A stretch of DNA of 64,000 nucleotides from Candidatus Heimdallarchaeota archaeon (GCA_030603365.1 JAUVXV010000001.1:637037-701036), one strand, 5' to 3'. Shown: positions 36,476 to 45,873, counted from the first letter of the stretch. Program-made: numbers and translations. Notes: a model not told the origin generated them from the sequence alone.

Positions 36476-37159
36476 GTGAAATTAGATGAAGCTAGTCATT
36501 TGATTCTTTGCCATATATTCAATACAAAGAATGTTGAACTTGATGATTTTACAACTACTAACAAAGAAAGATGTGAAAAAATTCTTAATTCATTGAATTT
36601 TGACTTATCAAGTTTTTTTAAAGAAATTTCTTTCTCAGATAAAACGAAAGGTGAAATAATTCTAAGATTAATAGAGTCAGGAACAGATATTAGAGCTATT
36701 TTTGAGTTTTTAGACTGGAAAGGTTTTGAAATCATTATTTCTACCATTTTTGATAAAATTGGATATACAGTTCAATCAAATTTTCGATACAAAGATGAAT
36801 CTACTAAATATGAAATCGATGTATTGGCATTCAAATTCCCATACCTCTTTGTAATTGATTGCAAGCACTATAAACATCCATCACCAACAGTCATGAAAGA
36901 AGCAGTAATAAAACAGAAAGAAAGAACAGAAGTACTTTTAGAAATGTTTCCTATTTTATATGAAGAACTCATATCAAAGCTACTTCTTCCAATAAAAAGA
37001 CAAATCTATCTCTATCCTTTGATAATTTCTTGGAGAAATCAAGAAGTGCAATTCCATCAAAACATCCCCATTGTTGCTTTTTCAAAACTTTCTGGTTTTT
37101 TGCAAGAAATTGATGAATTTCGATTTAATCTATTCCACCTATCATTAGAATTAGATTGA
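36476..37159 (+). CDS. PD-(D/E)XK nuclease-like protein
   Basis: 227 residues. The first half is helical. The catalytic core is seen around residues 85-130: an upstream helix-strand (FEIIISTIFDKIGYTVQ), then YEIDVLAFK and LFVIDCKHYK, fitting E...D-x(n)-(D/E)-x-K with Asp in EIDVLA and D/CK in IDCKHYK. This is the Mrr/Holliday-resolvase-like form. The start is GTG at 36476, with a T-rich TATA-like upstream. It lies 42 bp after the GTPase and 100 bp before the coiled-coil gene on the same strand. It could be a DNA repair or restriction-type nuclease; no methylase is nearby, so classical restriction-modification is unlikely. Confidence 0.72.
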   Translation: MKLDEASHLILCHIFNTKNVELDDFTTTNKERCEKILNSLNFDLSSFFKEISFSDKTKGEIILRLIESGTDIRAIFEFLDWKGFEIIISTIFDKIGYTVQSNFRYKDESTKYEIDVLAFKFPYLFVIDCKHYKHPSPTVMKEAVIKQKERTEVLLEMFPILYEELISKLLLPIKRQIYLYPLIISWRNQEVQFHQNIPIVAFSKLSGFLQEIDEFRFNLFHLSLELD

Positions 37160-37259
37160 TTTTATTCTCACTATTCTTTTTCTTAACTGCATATCTAAAA
37201 AAACTCTTATATTTAAAGCTCTAAATATCTTCTATAGGAAAAGCTATGAGCTGAACTAA

Positions 37260-38882
37260 ATGGCAGTAGAAACTGAAAGTCCCTTTAATATAGTACGCTC
37301 TTTAGTCAAGAAGTTTCTGGGTGAAATGAAAGTCATCAAAATAACTTCAGAAGAACAGGCGAAGGCGAGAGCTGAGGAAATTAAAAGTAATTCTCTAGCT
37401 CCTGGAAAAGCCCAATATTCGGTTTCTGAAGTAGATAACATCATTCGAAATTTCAAGGACAGTTATGTGGGTCTTTTACGAGATATACACCTGATGATTG
37501 TTACAGAGAGTACTTCTAAAATTAGACAAGGTATCGAACAGGGATACATCAATGCAAAACTCATTACTCAAGAGATGCTTGATGAACTTGAAAAGCTCAG
37601 GATAGAAGTTGCTAAAATACCTGGTCTTGAAACTAAAATTCAAGATGATGCTCTAAAAATAGATGAACTAAATGATTTAATTGGTAATCTAAAAGCAGAG
37701 ACGATATCTATACAAAACGAATTAACCGATTTACAATCTGTTCTCAAGAGTAAAGATCAAGTGATTGGAGAATTATCAGAAAAAGCAACAACTGTTGGTG
37801 TTGACCATACCATTATTGAGGCAAGAGATCAAGTGATAATGGATAAAGATAGAGCAATTCACCAACTTAGTCTGGAGAAGAATAACCTTCAATCTGAATT
37901 CAATAGAGTAAAAATTGAAAGAGATGCTATGAGTAAGCATGTTGAAGAAATGGAAACAAGATTTAAGTCCATGTCATCAGAAGCTCTTTCTAAGGAAGAT
38001 TCCCTTTTTGAAGATATTCAGAAGCAATTAGATAATGCTCGACAAACTATCTTTAATTTAAGAAATCAAGTTGCTGAACATGAAGATACAGTTAGAAATC
38101 AGAAAATTGATATTCAACAGAAATCTTCACAAATTGATACTTTAAAGAAAGAAATTCAAGATTCTCAAGAAAGAGATGAAGATACCGAGCAAGTAGGAGA
38201 ACTAAGGCAACAGCTAAATCAAAAGGATAGTGATATGGAACGATTAGCTGAAACAATGGTTGATTTTCAACAAGACATTAGTGGAAAGGAGCAAGAGCTT
38301 CATAAGCTTCAAACACAAGCTGATGAAATGATCTTACATTTCGCTGAGAAAGAAGCTGTAATTAAGGAATTTAGAGATCTTGCTGAAAAAGCTGATGTTG
38401 AGAGAGAGAAAGTTGAAGAACAAATTCTAGAAAAACAAGATTCTATTGAAGATCTAAAAGCTAGATTAGAAGAATCTCAAAAGGAACTAACAACTACAAA
38501 GAGTACTCTAGAAACAATGGAAAAACAAGGTACAATCTCTTCAGAAGAAAAATATCAATATGAGTTGAATATTCAAAGGTTAAAGAAGAAAATTGATACA
38601 CTGAATAAATCTCTGAAATCTGTAGAAGCTTTCTTAAATACTGATCCTAAGTATCGTATACTTTATCTTCTAAATGATTTTCAACGACCATTGGCTAAGG
38701 AAGAATTGTCAAAAATACTTAATGTTCCTGAAGAAGTTGCTTCAAAATATGTGTTTGAATTGGACTACTTTGGTTACATCAAACAAAACATCGAATCTGG
38801 GAAAACTTTTATTGAATCAACTGCTCTTTTAACCCCTCCTCTTTCTTATGAAGAGGAAGAAGAAGAGACTATAAAAGGATAA
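37260..38882 (+). CDS. long coiled-coil protein with C-terminal winged helix
   Basis: 540 residues. After a small N-terminal domain (about residues 1-90), the chain is a heptad coiled coil to about 465 with a few breaks, then a winged helix with LLNDFQRPLAKEELSKIL and VPEEVASKYVFELDYFGYI. The tail is acidic. Design resembles SMC-hinge-less coiled coils and the protein at 27290-28246, but without an ATPase head. A TATA-like CTTATATTTA at about 37208 lies 50 nt upstream. It is in line with the NYN-like gene 38 bp downstream. Function unknown; it could bridge DNA to a partner (inference). Confidence 0.78.
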   Translation: MAVETESPFNIVRSLVKKFLGEMKVIKITSEEQAKARAEEIKSNSLAPGKAQYSVSEVDNIIRNFKDSYVGLLRDIHLMIVTESTSKIRQGIEQGYINAKLITQEMLDELEKLRIEVAKIPGLETKIQDDALKIDELNDLIGNLKAETISIQNELTDLQSVLKSKDQVIGELSEKATTVGVDHTIIEARDQVIMDKDRAIHQLSLEKNNLQSEFNRVKIERDAMSKHVEEMETRFKSMSSEALSKEDSLFEDIQKQLDNARQTIFNLRNQVAEHEDTVRNQKIDIQQKSSQIDTLKKEIQDSQERDEDTEQVGELRQQLNQKDSDMERLAETMVDFQQDISGKEQELHKLQTQADEMILHFAEKEAVIKEFRDLAEKADVEREKVEEQILEKQDSIEDLKARLEESQKELTTTKSTLETMEKQGTISSEEKYQYELNIQRLKKKIDTLNKSLKSVEAFLNTDPKYRILYLLNDFQRPLAKEELSKILNVPEEVASKYVFELDYFGYIKQNIESGKTFIESTALLTPPLSYEEEEEETIKG

Positions 38883-38920
38883 TTTCCCTTCTTTTATTCT
38901 TCTTATAGGTAGTGATGAAA

Positions 38921-39457
38921 ATGTCTGATTTAGAGGAAGAAGAAGTTACACTTGAAGAACAAAAACTTGTTGAACGAATAACGAATAGAATTTTGAATAG
39001 TTCTTATATCAGAAATTTACGTTTACGTATCTCAAGTGAGAAAAAAATTGCTGTTTTTGTTGATGGACCAAATTTTCTTAGGAAGGTAAATAATAGACAA
39101 ATTAAACTGGATGTAATTGATGAAAAAATCAAACATCTGGGAACCACAGTTTTAAGAAAAGTATTTCTCAATGAATATGCATCAGATAGTCTAATCAAAG
39201 CTATAACAAATAGTGGTTACGAACCAGTAGTTAGTCCTCATGACCTTTATGTTATAATGTCTATAGAAATTATCAAAACCATAGAAAAAAGAATTAGACC
39301 AGACGTTATCTTAATTGCATCAAGACATGCCAAAATCTCTCCAATTTTATTAAAAATAAAAGAAAAAGGATTAGAAACCATTGTAATAGGTTTTGAACCA
39401 GGTTTTAGTGTTGCCATTAGAAAAACAGCAGATATTGTTTTAACAATTGGACAATAA
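38921..39457 (+). CDS. NYN-domain-like protein lacking the usual catalytic aspartates
   Basis: About 178 residues. The fold is that of the LabA/TIGR00288 NYN family: AVFVDGPNFLRKV at the start, then strand-helix repeats, ending FEPGFSVAIRKTADIVLTI. Related proteins have an acidic motif like SxDxDF after strand 4. Here the equivalent segment reads LIASRHAKISPIL, with His and Ala in place of the Asp residues, and the middle acidic helix is DLYVIMSIEII. So nuclease activity is doubtful, though one Asp (VFVDGPN) and Glu/Asp residues remain. The start is ATG 38921 behind GGTAGTGAT. It converges on the ATPase-like gene (stop codons touch). Confidence 0.72.
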   Translation: MSDLEEEEVTLEEQKLVERITNRILNSSYIRNLRLRISSEKKIAVFVDGPNFLRKVNNRQIKLDVIDEKIKHLGTTVLRKVFLNEYASDSLIKAITNSGYEPVVSPHDLYVIMSIEIIKTIEKRIRPDVILIASRHAKISPILLKIKEKGLETIVIGFEPGFSVAIRKTADIVLTIGQ

Positions 39458-40678
39458 TTAAACTAGATCAGATATGCTCTCCAATCTTACATGAGTTTCT
39501 TTTTGTTCAAATCTCTTCAATAAGTAGGTGTCAGCTAGAGTTTTTAATTCATCCCTCAATCTGTAAAATGCTTTCCTTTTTACAGTTTTTTTAGTCACAT
39601 ATTTTCTCTCCTGTAGCAGTTTCAGATGATGAGATGCTGAGGTTTTCTGTATTCCTAGATTATTTACAATATCGTCATAAGAAATGCCAAAATCATAAGC
39701 TGTTGATTTCATAGCAATTAATGAAAGTACAAAAGTTTGGGTATTATCATTTAGGGTAACAAGATCAAAGAATTCTTTGTTTACATCTATAGCGAGAAAT
39801 GAAGTTATATCATCAACAAGTGAGGTGGAAGCTATATCTAGACCATTATAGAAGCATTCCTCACAAACCCTAGAACAAATCTTGATGGCATTGATTAGAC
39901 TACCACTTGCATTCTTTGAAATGTTTTTTAGAATTTCAAGTGAAAAGGGGTTCTGAATTTGCTTGTTTTTTGTTAGTTTTAAACTCAGTATCTCAAGTAT
40001 TTCATCTTCTTTTAAGGGATTGATTTTTTGACTTGGTACCATGTGATTAATCAAATCATATTCAGAAAAAGATAACTGGTTTTTCAGTCTAGTCCATCCT
40101 GCTTGAGAAAAAGTAAATACTATGGGTGTATTTGGAAAATCTCGATCAATAATGTATCTAAAATCTTCAAAAAACTCAGTCAAAAAATCTGCATGGTCTA
40201 TTATTATAAGTGAAATAGCATCTCCCTCAACACTCTGACTTCCTATGAAATTCCTGAAATTTTGGAATGTTTTTGCAATGGAATATTGATTGTCCTCAAA
40301 TTCAACCAAATCATATGCATCAGCATATACTGCATTTGCTAATTCTTTATGAAACTTAATTAGATACTGATGAACAAGTGATATCAGGGTACTCATTCCT
40401 GATTGGCTTGAACCATACAGAACTCCATCCATAATGACATTGTGGTCCTTTTTATTTTTATTATTCTTTTCTTTAAAACTGTTGTAAACCTTGTTGATAT
40501 ATTTTATAACAACCCTAAATCTCGATTCAATACATTCTTCTTTTTGTAGTTCATCAATAGTTGTTTCAAGAAATGGATTGGCATCAAAACCAAAAGAAAC
40601 AAAAGGATCTTGAGGAGTATAAGAACTGCTTTTACTCTCTTCTATCGCTTCTTTAGCCAATTTCTCGAATTTATCCAT
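39458..40678 (-). CDS. degenerate AAA/Orc1-like ATPase fused to ArsR-type winged helix
   Basis: About 406 residues. The Walker A position reads YGSSQSGMSTLI: Met replaces the essential Lys of GxxxxGK(S/T). Walker B is SLIIIDHADFL, with His in place of the usual Glu. The arrangement (P-loop region, IIDHAD, VFTFSQAGW sensor-like, helical lid) resembles Orc1/Cdc6 and STAND-type ATPases. The C-terminus (about 330-390) is an ArsR-type winged helix: ISYDDIVNNLGIQKTSASHHLKLLQERKYV. ATP hydrolysis is unlikely. The upstream intergenic region has several TTCGAA palindromes, possibly its own operator. ATG 40678 is preferred over the GTG at 40687. Confidence 0.78.
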   Translation of the reverse strand: MDKFEKLAKEAIEESKSSSYTPQDPFVSFGFDANPFLETTIDELQKEECIESRFRVVIKYINKVYNSFKEKNNKNKKDHNVIMDGVLYGSSQSGMSTLISLVHQYLIKFHKELANAVYADAYDLVEFEDNQYSIAKTFQNFRNFIGSQSVEGDAISLIIIDHADFLTEFFEDFRYIIDRDFPNTPIVFTFSQAGWTRLKNQLSFSEYDLINHMVPSQKINPLKEDEILEILSLKLTKNKQIQNPFSLEILKNISKNASGSLINAIKICSRVCEECFYNGLDIASTSLVDDITSFLAIDVNKEFFDLVTLNDNTQTFVLSLIAMKSTAYDFGISYDDIVNNLGIQKTSASHHLKLLQERKYVTKKTVKRKAFYRLRDELKTLADTYLLKRFEQKETHVRLESISDLV

Positions 40679-40715
40679 TAGTACCACAAAATATTATCCA
40701 GACAACATCTGAATT

Positions 40716-40759
40716 GTTCGAATATTTGAACTTTTCGTATCATTCGAATAATTCGAATT
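40716..40759. promoter_or_regulatory. cluster of TTCGAA palindromes (operator candidate)
   Basis: GTTCGAA-TA-TTTGAAC (40716-40731), ATTCGAAT (40742-40749) and AATTCGAATT (40750-40759) lie in the 167 bp between the ATPase-like and ABC permease genes. They are perfect or single-mismatch palindromes. Their spacing (centres about 22 and 9 bp apart) and the AT-rich setting look like a multi-site operator. The winged helix of the neighbouring ATPase-like protein is the obvious candidate binder. Confidence 0.55.
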
Positions 40760-40826
40760 TTCGGCAAAAATAAATTTTAAAACATTTATAAGTTTTATCT
40801 GGACAAAGAAAAAGGCTTATAGGTGC

Positions 40827-40862
40827 ATGAAAATGCTCCAATGTAATGAAGAGAGACTATAG
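40827..40862 (+). CDS. possible 11-codon upstream ORF overlapping permease start
   Basis: AGGTG at 40821 is followed by ATG 40827, and the frame ends at 40862, past the permease ATG at 40846. It encodes MKMLQCNEERL. The permease itself has no good Shine-Dalgarno, so coupling or leaky expression is possible. Too short for certainty. Confidence 0.25.
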   Translation: MKMLQCNEERL

Positions 40863-43800
40863 TGGATTGAAGAAATCTAGACGTTATTTGCTTCAAAATT
40901 TCTTCATGACTTCGCGATCAGTTTTTAATACCTTATTTAATACAAAAATTAGTGATTTAGAAAAATTTCAAAAAATAATGTACTTCCTATTATGGATCCT
41001 GTCACCAATATTGTTTGTTATACTTCCATTAGTAGATTTAATTTCTATGATTTTCTTACCTGGTTTACACCTTTTCAAACCTCTCTTTAAAGCAGGCTGG
41101 AAATATGGTTTAATCTCTTCTGTTGGAGTAACACTAGCAGTTTCTGTAATAACTCAGTATGTGTTCTTCATTTACTCCTATCAATTCCAAGCTTTTGATC
41201 TCTATTTAGCTGATATGGATAGAAGATATATACAAGTAGAAGTTGAAACAGTCACAATAGGAGCGACATATGATCATTATAATAGCTTCAAAAGAATTGC
41301 TGAGCTTGCTGTGGGTTTTGCAAATATGACTGAAAGAATACCACAGATAGACCTTTTCTTCAGAAGATCTACGTTCACGCAAACTTTTGATCCCTTGCTC
41401 AATTCTACGGTTTTACCAAGTATGCCACTATTTGGTACGCATGGGAAATTATGGACTTTTCTTGAACAGAATATAGCAAACGGAACAGCTCCTGATCCAT
41501 TTTCTGATGATCAAGTTCTAGTGTTAATGACTCGTGATTTCTATAATCATTCATCTATTGAGCTTTATACTCAACAAAAACTATACATTCCTGTTTCTTT
41601 GAATATAGAAGATTCCTTAACAGATCCTGGAGCTCAAACAAGTGTAAATGTTACTGGAATAATTTTTCTAGACGATTTACCCAAGTATAATGTTTTGGAA
41701 TATCAATATGGAATTCCAGTTGAAACTGTACTAGAGCTATCTGAAACAGCAGCAGTTATCTCTCTCTGGCCAATTTCTGCTAACAGATTACATGATATCG
41801 CAAAAACTGTCGGAACAGGTGATATAATTGAAGATTTATTTTACGATGTCTCTCAAATAGATGCATTTAGGTTAAATTTAGAAATAACTTATCTCAAAAT
41901 ACTTGGCAATAAGTTGAAGGAGTCATATCTTACTTTTGCTTCATATCTCTCTGTCAGAATCACATCTCCATTAATTAATTTGATAGAAAAATTCCGAGAA
42001 GAATATAATCTGTATCAAACATTTATGTTAGCATTTTTAGCTCCTATTGTTGCTCTGACCATTATACTTACAGTTTATGCAGCTAACCTTGTTAGAAAGA
42101 AAAGAGATAGACAATTAACAATACTCGCAGATAGGGGAACGAGTAGAATTGAAATTGGTTCTTATTTATCGTTAGAAGCATTTATTGTGGGGGCCATTTC
42201 ACTAGCAGTGGGAGTTTCAGCAGGAATACCTATAGCTTCTCTGCTGACAAGAAGTTCAGGATATTTGTCCTTCGGTAACACTTCCTTACCCTTGAAACTT
42301 GAACTTTCTTCTGTCTCTGTTGCCATATTTGGTAGTATTGGTGCAATTATCGTAATTCAGTTGTTCAATACGATGACACTCTTAAGAAAAAGAGATATTG
42401 ACGATTATGGGAAGGTAGAGAAAAATCTACCAGGATTCTATAAATATTATATTGATGTTGCACTTGCTATTATTGGTGTTGCTCTTTGGTATGTATATGA
42501 AATGCCAGCTCTTAATGCATTTAAGTATAAAACGGCTCGATATGTTGGGATACCAGCAATTGTAGTACTGCTTTTTGGGTTAATACTACTATCTCAAAGA
42601 CTCTTACCATTGTTCTCAAAAATGCTCATAAAACTTAGTATAAAATTGAAATGGGATATTCCCTCACTAAGTTTGAGAGAAATATATAGATACCAAAAAA
42701 GTTACTCTAGATCCTCCATTATCTTATGCTTATCATTTTCTCTTGTTGTAACGTCAATAGTTGTTCCGTACACGTATCAAGATTTTAATTACGAAGGTGC
42801 GCAATATGACCTAGGAACGGATATTTTGATTAGGAACTTCCCAATTGAGGATTCAATATTGAAGAATACCTTAGAAGATATGATCCAAGTAGAAGCAACA
42901 TCAATTGTACGTTTTATTAATATTCGGGATCCTCAAGGAGTATCAACGATTGTATCGATTCTAGCAATTAATCCTGAAACGTTCAAAAAAGCGGCTTTCT
43001 TCAGATCAGATTTCAGTAAAGCATCTCTTGATGAATTATTGGCGGATCTAACTTATGCTCGTGATGAAAATTCTACATCTGTAATTGGTCAGGTTGATGA
43101 ACTTTCACTTTTTAATTATGTCGAAGGTAGTGTAATGAAAATGACTTACTGGGCATATAACGAAAGCAATAGAAATGAATTTGGGTCACCATTTTTCTAT
43201 ACTGATGTAACGTTTACATTTCTAAATACCTACAATGTATGGCCATTGTTTCTAAAAGAATTAATACTAGATAATGTAAGAGCTTCATATTTCCATTTTG
43301 TTGCTCCATTGAATATTATGGACTTTATACAGTATAATTATTTGAGTTCAATAAATTACTTGTATGTGAAAGTTAAGGATGGATATGACATCTCTGATAC
43401 CGCTGATGAAATCAAACCTTTAGTAGGTAGTAGTCCTGTATTTGATGTTGAAAGACAATTATTTGTAAAACCTGATAGTCCTAGATCATCTATTTTGTAC
43501 TCTGCAATCAATTCCACATTACTGATGTCTTTTGCGATAAATGCAATAATACTAGGTTTATTTGCTTCTATACAACTAATCGATAAGAATAAAGAGTTAG
43601 CTACAATGAAAGCAATAGGAATTTCTTCAGGACAACTAAATAAATATTTCATTTCAATTTATATTACAATGCTTGCATTCTCAACAATTTTAGGATTAAT
43701 AATCGGTTTCATCGCTTCTTCTATGTTGATGTCTATCCTTTCAATTAGTAGAAGTATGCCATCTTACCATATGAACTTTCCAATAGGTCAGATAGCATTA

Positions 43801-43902
43801 GTATTATCAATTCTACTAGTAACTTCATTAGCAGGAGCCACGATACCAACAATGACAATGTCAAAGAATGAAGTAGGTACTGAATTAAGACAATCTGCAT
43901 AG
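40846..43902 (+). CDS. FtsX/MacB-type ABC transporter permease
   Basis: 1018 residues. Two FtsX-like units are visible, each with a large extracytoplasmic loop. The first helix is near residue 85, with a loop to about 380, then three helices (LAFLAPIVALTIILTVYAANLV; VGAISLAVGVSAG; GSIGAIIVIQLF). A second half has helices near 540 and 570, a loop of about 250 residues and three closing helices (AINAIILGLFASIQLIDK; TMLAFSTILGLIIGFIA; IALVLSILLVTSLAG). RDRQLTILADRGTSR and KNKELATMKAIGIS are the coupling segments of this family. With the ATP-binding subunit 8 bp downstream it forms a likely lipoprotein or peptide exporter. Confidence 0.88.
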   Translation: MKRDYSGLKKSRRYLLQNFFMTSRSVFNTLFNTKISDLEKFQKIMYFLLWILSPILFVILPLVDLISMIFLPGLHLFKPLFKAGWKYGLISSVGVTLAVSVITQYVFFIYSYQFQAFDLYLADMDRRYIQVEVETVTIGATYDHYNSFKRIAELAVGFANMTERIPQIDLFFRRSTFTQTFDPLLNSTVLPSMPLFGTHGKLWTFLEQNIANGTAPDPFSDDQVLVLMTRDFYNHSSIELYTQQKLYIPVSLNIEDSLTDPGAQTSVNVTGIIFLDDLPKYNVLEYQYGIPVETVLELSETAAVISLWPISANRLHDIAKTVGTGDIIEDLFYDVSQIDAFRLNLEITYLKILGNKLKESYLTFASYLSVRITSPLINLIEKFREEYNLYQTFMLAFLAPIVALTIILTVYAANLVRKKRDRQLTILADRGTSRIEIGSYLSLEAFIVGAISLAVGVSAGIPIASLLTRSSGYLSFGNTSLPLKLELSSVSVAIFGSIGAIIVIQLFNTMTLLRKRDIDDYGKVEKNLPGFYKYYIDVALAIIGVALWYVYEMPALNAFKYKTARYVGIPAIVVLLFGLILLSQRLLPLFSKMLIKLSIKLKWDIPSLSLREIYRYQKSYSRSSIILCLSFSLVVTSIVVPYTYQDFNYEGAQYDLGTDILIRNFPIEDSILKNTLEDMIQVEATSIVRFINIRDPQGVSTIVSILAINPETFKKAAFFRSDFSKASLDELLADLTYARDENSTSVIGQVDELSLFNYVEGSVMKMTYWAYNESNRNEFGSPFFYTDVTFTFLNTYNVWPLFLKELILDNVRASYFHFVAPLNIMDFIQYNYLSSINYLYVKVKDGYDISDTADEIKPLVGSSPVFDVERQLFVKPDSPRSSILYSAINSTLLMSFAINAIILGLFASIQLIDKNKELATMKAIGISSGQLNKYFISIYITMLAFSTILGLIIGFIASSMLMSILSISRSMPSYHMNFPIGQIALVLSILLVTSLAGATIPTMTMSKNEVGTELRQSA

Positions 43903-43910
43903 GTGATAAT

Positions 43911-44756
43911 ATGGCATATATAGAAATTAGAGATTTAATAAAAGTTTACCAGGCAAAGGAGACTTACTATAAAGTTCCAGCCTTACGAGGAATAGAATTA
44001 GAAATAGAACAAGGGGAATTTATCTCAATAATTGGCCCCTCTGGTAGTGGTAAAACTACTTTACTTCTTATTCTCTCTGGTATGGCTGAACCCACTGCAG
44101 GTTACGTTCGTATTGGAGATGTAAGGTTAGACCAGCTTAGTGAGGAAACTAGAAATCTCTACAGAAGAACAAAAGTAGGTACTTTGTGGCAGATTCCAAA
44201 TCGAAACCTAATTTGGGAAATCAATATTCTACAAAATGTAGAGATTCCTTTAAGATTGATGGGTCTTCAAAGAGAAGTAAGAATTAAACGAGCCCGAGAA
44301 TTATTGGCGGAAGTTGGTTTAGAAAATAGAGTGAAACATCGCCCAAGTCAGCTGTCAGGAGGAGAGGTTCAAAGAGCAGGATTAGCATGTGCATTAGCTC
44401 ATGAACCTGAACTACTTCTAGCTGATGAACCCACAGGTGAACTTGATTCAAAAACTTCTGGAGAGTTACTCAAGTATTTTCAAAGCTTAAATGAAACCCA
44501 TGGAATAACTGCTATCATGGTAACTCATGATTTTGATGTAGCCAAAGCTACAGATAGACTTATTCAGATTGTTAATGGAAGAATCTCAGGTTATTCTCTA
44601 ACAGGAGATCTAAAAACAATTAGAGATATGCACGAAGTGTATTTAGACAGGTTTGGTTCAATACAGTTACCAAGACATATAGTAGATAATATGAAAGTTC
44701 AAAGAAGAGTAAATATTGAACATCAAGATGGTAAAGTTATTCTAACTCAGGAATAA
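43911..44756 (+). CDS. ABC transporter ATP-binding protein (LolD/MacB-type)
   Basis: 281 residues. Walker A is GPSGSGKTTL, the signature is LSGGEVQRAG, Walker B is ELLLADEPTGELD, and the switch His is in MVTHDFDVAKATDR. AGGTGATA precedes the ATG by 3-4 nt. The typical MacB-like start (IEIRDLIKVYQ) and a C-terminal extension of about 40 residues are seen. It lies 8 bp after the permease, so the pair is an operon with two small membrane proteins that follow. Confidence 0.93.
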   Translation: MAYIEIRDLIKVYQAKETYYKVPALRGIELEIEQGEFISIIGPSGSGKTTLLLILSGMAEPTAGYVRIGDVRLDQLSEETRNLYRRTKVGTLWQIPNRNLIWEINILQNVEIPLRLMGLQREVRIKRARELLAEVGLENRVKHRPSQLSGGEVQRAGLACALAHEPELLLADEPTGELDSKTSGELLKYFQSLNETHGITAIMVTHDFDVAKATDRLIQIVNGRISGYSLTGDLKTIRDMHEVYLDRFGSIQLPRHIVDNMKVQRRVNIEHQDGKVILTQE

Positions 44757-44822
44757 TTACCTGCACTTAGAAACAAAACTATTAAATAAAAATAAATTCC
44801 TGCTAAATTGAAAGTGTCTCTG

Positions 44823-45080
44823 ATGAGCGAAACCAAACCCCCAAAGACAAAACAGAAGCCAGATAGGCAGTTTGATCTTGTTGTAATCAAAATGATGGGT
44901 GCACTCGCATTAAGTGTAGCCTTATTGTTTGGGGGTGGAGCGATTCTTATATATGCCGTAGCTGGAAATATAGCAATCGCAGGATATGAAAATACTGTTG
45001 GTACAATTCTAGGGGTACATATTGCAACATTGATGATATTCTATGCATTTGCAATGTTCAAATATATTGTAAGTGATTAA
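44823..45080 (+). CDS. small membrane protein
   Basis: About 85 residues, lysine-rich at the N-terminus (KPPKTKQKPDRQ), with two hydrophobic helices (ALALSVALLFGGGAILIYAVAGNI and ILGVHIATLMIFYAFAMFKYI). TTG and GTG codons 9-15 bp earlier are alternative starts. The next gene starts 2 bp after the stop. Position suggests an accessory subunit of the ABC exporter; no family recognised. Confidence 0.6.
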   Translation: MSETKPPKTKQKPDRQFDLVVIKMMGALALSVALLFGGGAILIYAVAGNIAIAGYENTVGTILGVHIATLMIFYAFAMFKYIVSD

Positions 45081-45081
45081 T

Positions 45082-45873
45082 ATGCGATTCTCTCTTAAAA
45101 GTAAAAAGGAAGATAAAACCGATTACCTAAGTCTTACTTTTAAAGATAAAGTGAAGAAAATAGCATGGTTTTGTTTAAAGTGGGGAGGAGGCATTCTATT
45201 AGTTGAGATTCTAATATGGGTTTTAGTTGACACTTTAACAAGATCTTGGTTTACTGAAGTTGCAGGAATTTATTTCTATACGGGAATACCTGCTGTTCTA
45301 CTAATTATTGGGGGATGTATGGGAGGTTTAAGTAGATATAATGCTCCACCAAAAATGAGAATAATTGAACCAGATGATCAAGCAGTAACTCCAGAAAATT
45401 TTCAGATAAGAGTTAGATATGATAAAAACAAAGTCTTGAGTCAAACAATTGAAATTCATGTAAATGATAAACCCATTCCACATAAGATAATAGATGACTC
45501 AGGAATAATTACAATCCCAAAGATTTTCAAGATACCTCCAAAAAAAGCTGCTTCTTTAATAATTTCTGTTGTTGGTAAGAATAATCAACAGAAGGAAATA
45601 AAGGATAAAATAAGAGTAATCTGTGACCCAGAATCAGATGAAGAAGACTACTTAGACTATTGGGAGTTTAAACGTGATGATGAGACTTATTGGGGAAAAG
45701 AAATGCTTTCAGCCTCAAAACATGCTAAAAGAAGTCTAAATTCTAGTAAAATGATTGTACTCGCTGTATTACTCTTTATTGCCAATTATCTTTTTGGTAT
45801 AATATACCAAGCTATATTATTTGCTCTTTATACAGGTGTTTATTCAATACTTAATTTCTTATTTTTCTTCTGA
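45082..45873 (+). CDS. membrane protein with extracytoplasmic Ig-like segment
   Basis: About 263 residues. Two hydrophobic helices near the N-terminus (ILLVEILIWVLVDTLT; YTGIPAVLLIIGGCMGGL) precede a beta-rich segment (about 90-190; IIEPDDQAVTPENFQIRVRY and IEIHVNDKPIPHKI). A last hydrophobic stretch (IVLAVLLFIANYLFGIIYQAILFALY) closes it. The beta segment resembles an Ig-like fold. GTGATTA directly precedes the ATG. It is the last gene of the ABC cluster; the metalloprotease starts 68 bp on. Function unknown. Confidence 0.65.
   Translation: MRFSLKSKKEDKTDYLSLTFKDKVKKIAWFCLKWGGGILLVEILIWVLVDTLTRSWFTEVAGIYFYTGIPAVLLIIGGCMGGLSRYNAPPKMRIIEPDDQAVTPENFQIRVRYDKNKVLSQTIEIHVNDKPIPHKIIDDSGIITIPKIFKIPPKKAASLIISVVGKNNQQKEIKDKIRVICDPESDEEDYLDYWEFKRDDETYWGKEMLSASKHAKRSLNSSKMIVLAVLLFIANYLFGIIYQAILFALYTGVYSILNFLFFF

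Noticed and set aside
36476..37159. Part of a restriction-modification system
   Set aside because: No methyltransferase with a DNA-type motif is adjacent; the nearby methyltransferases are RNA-type and far away.
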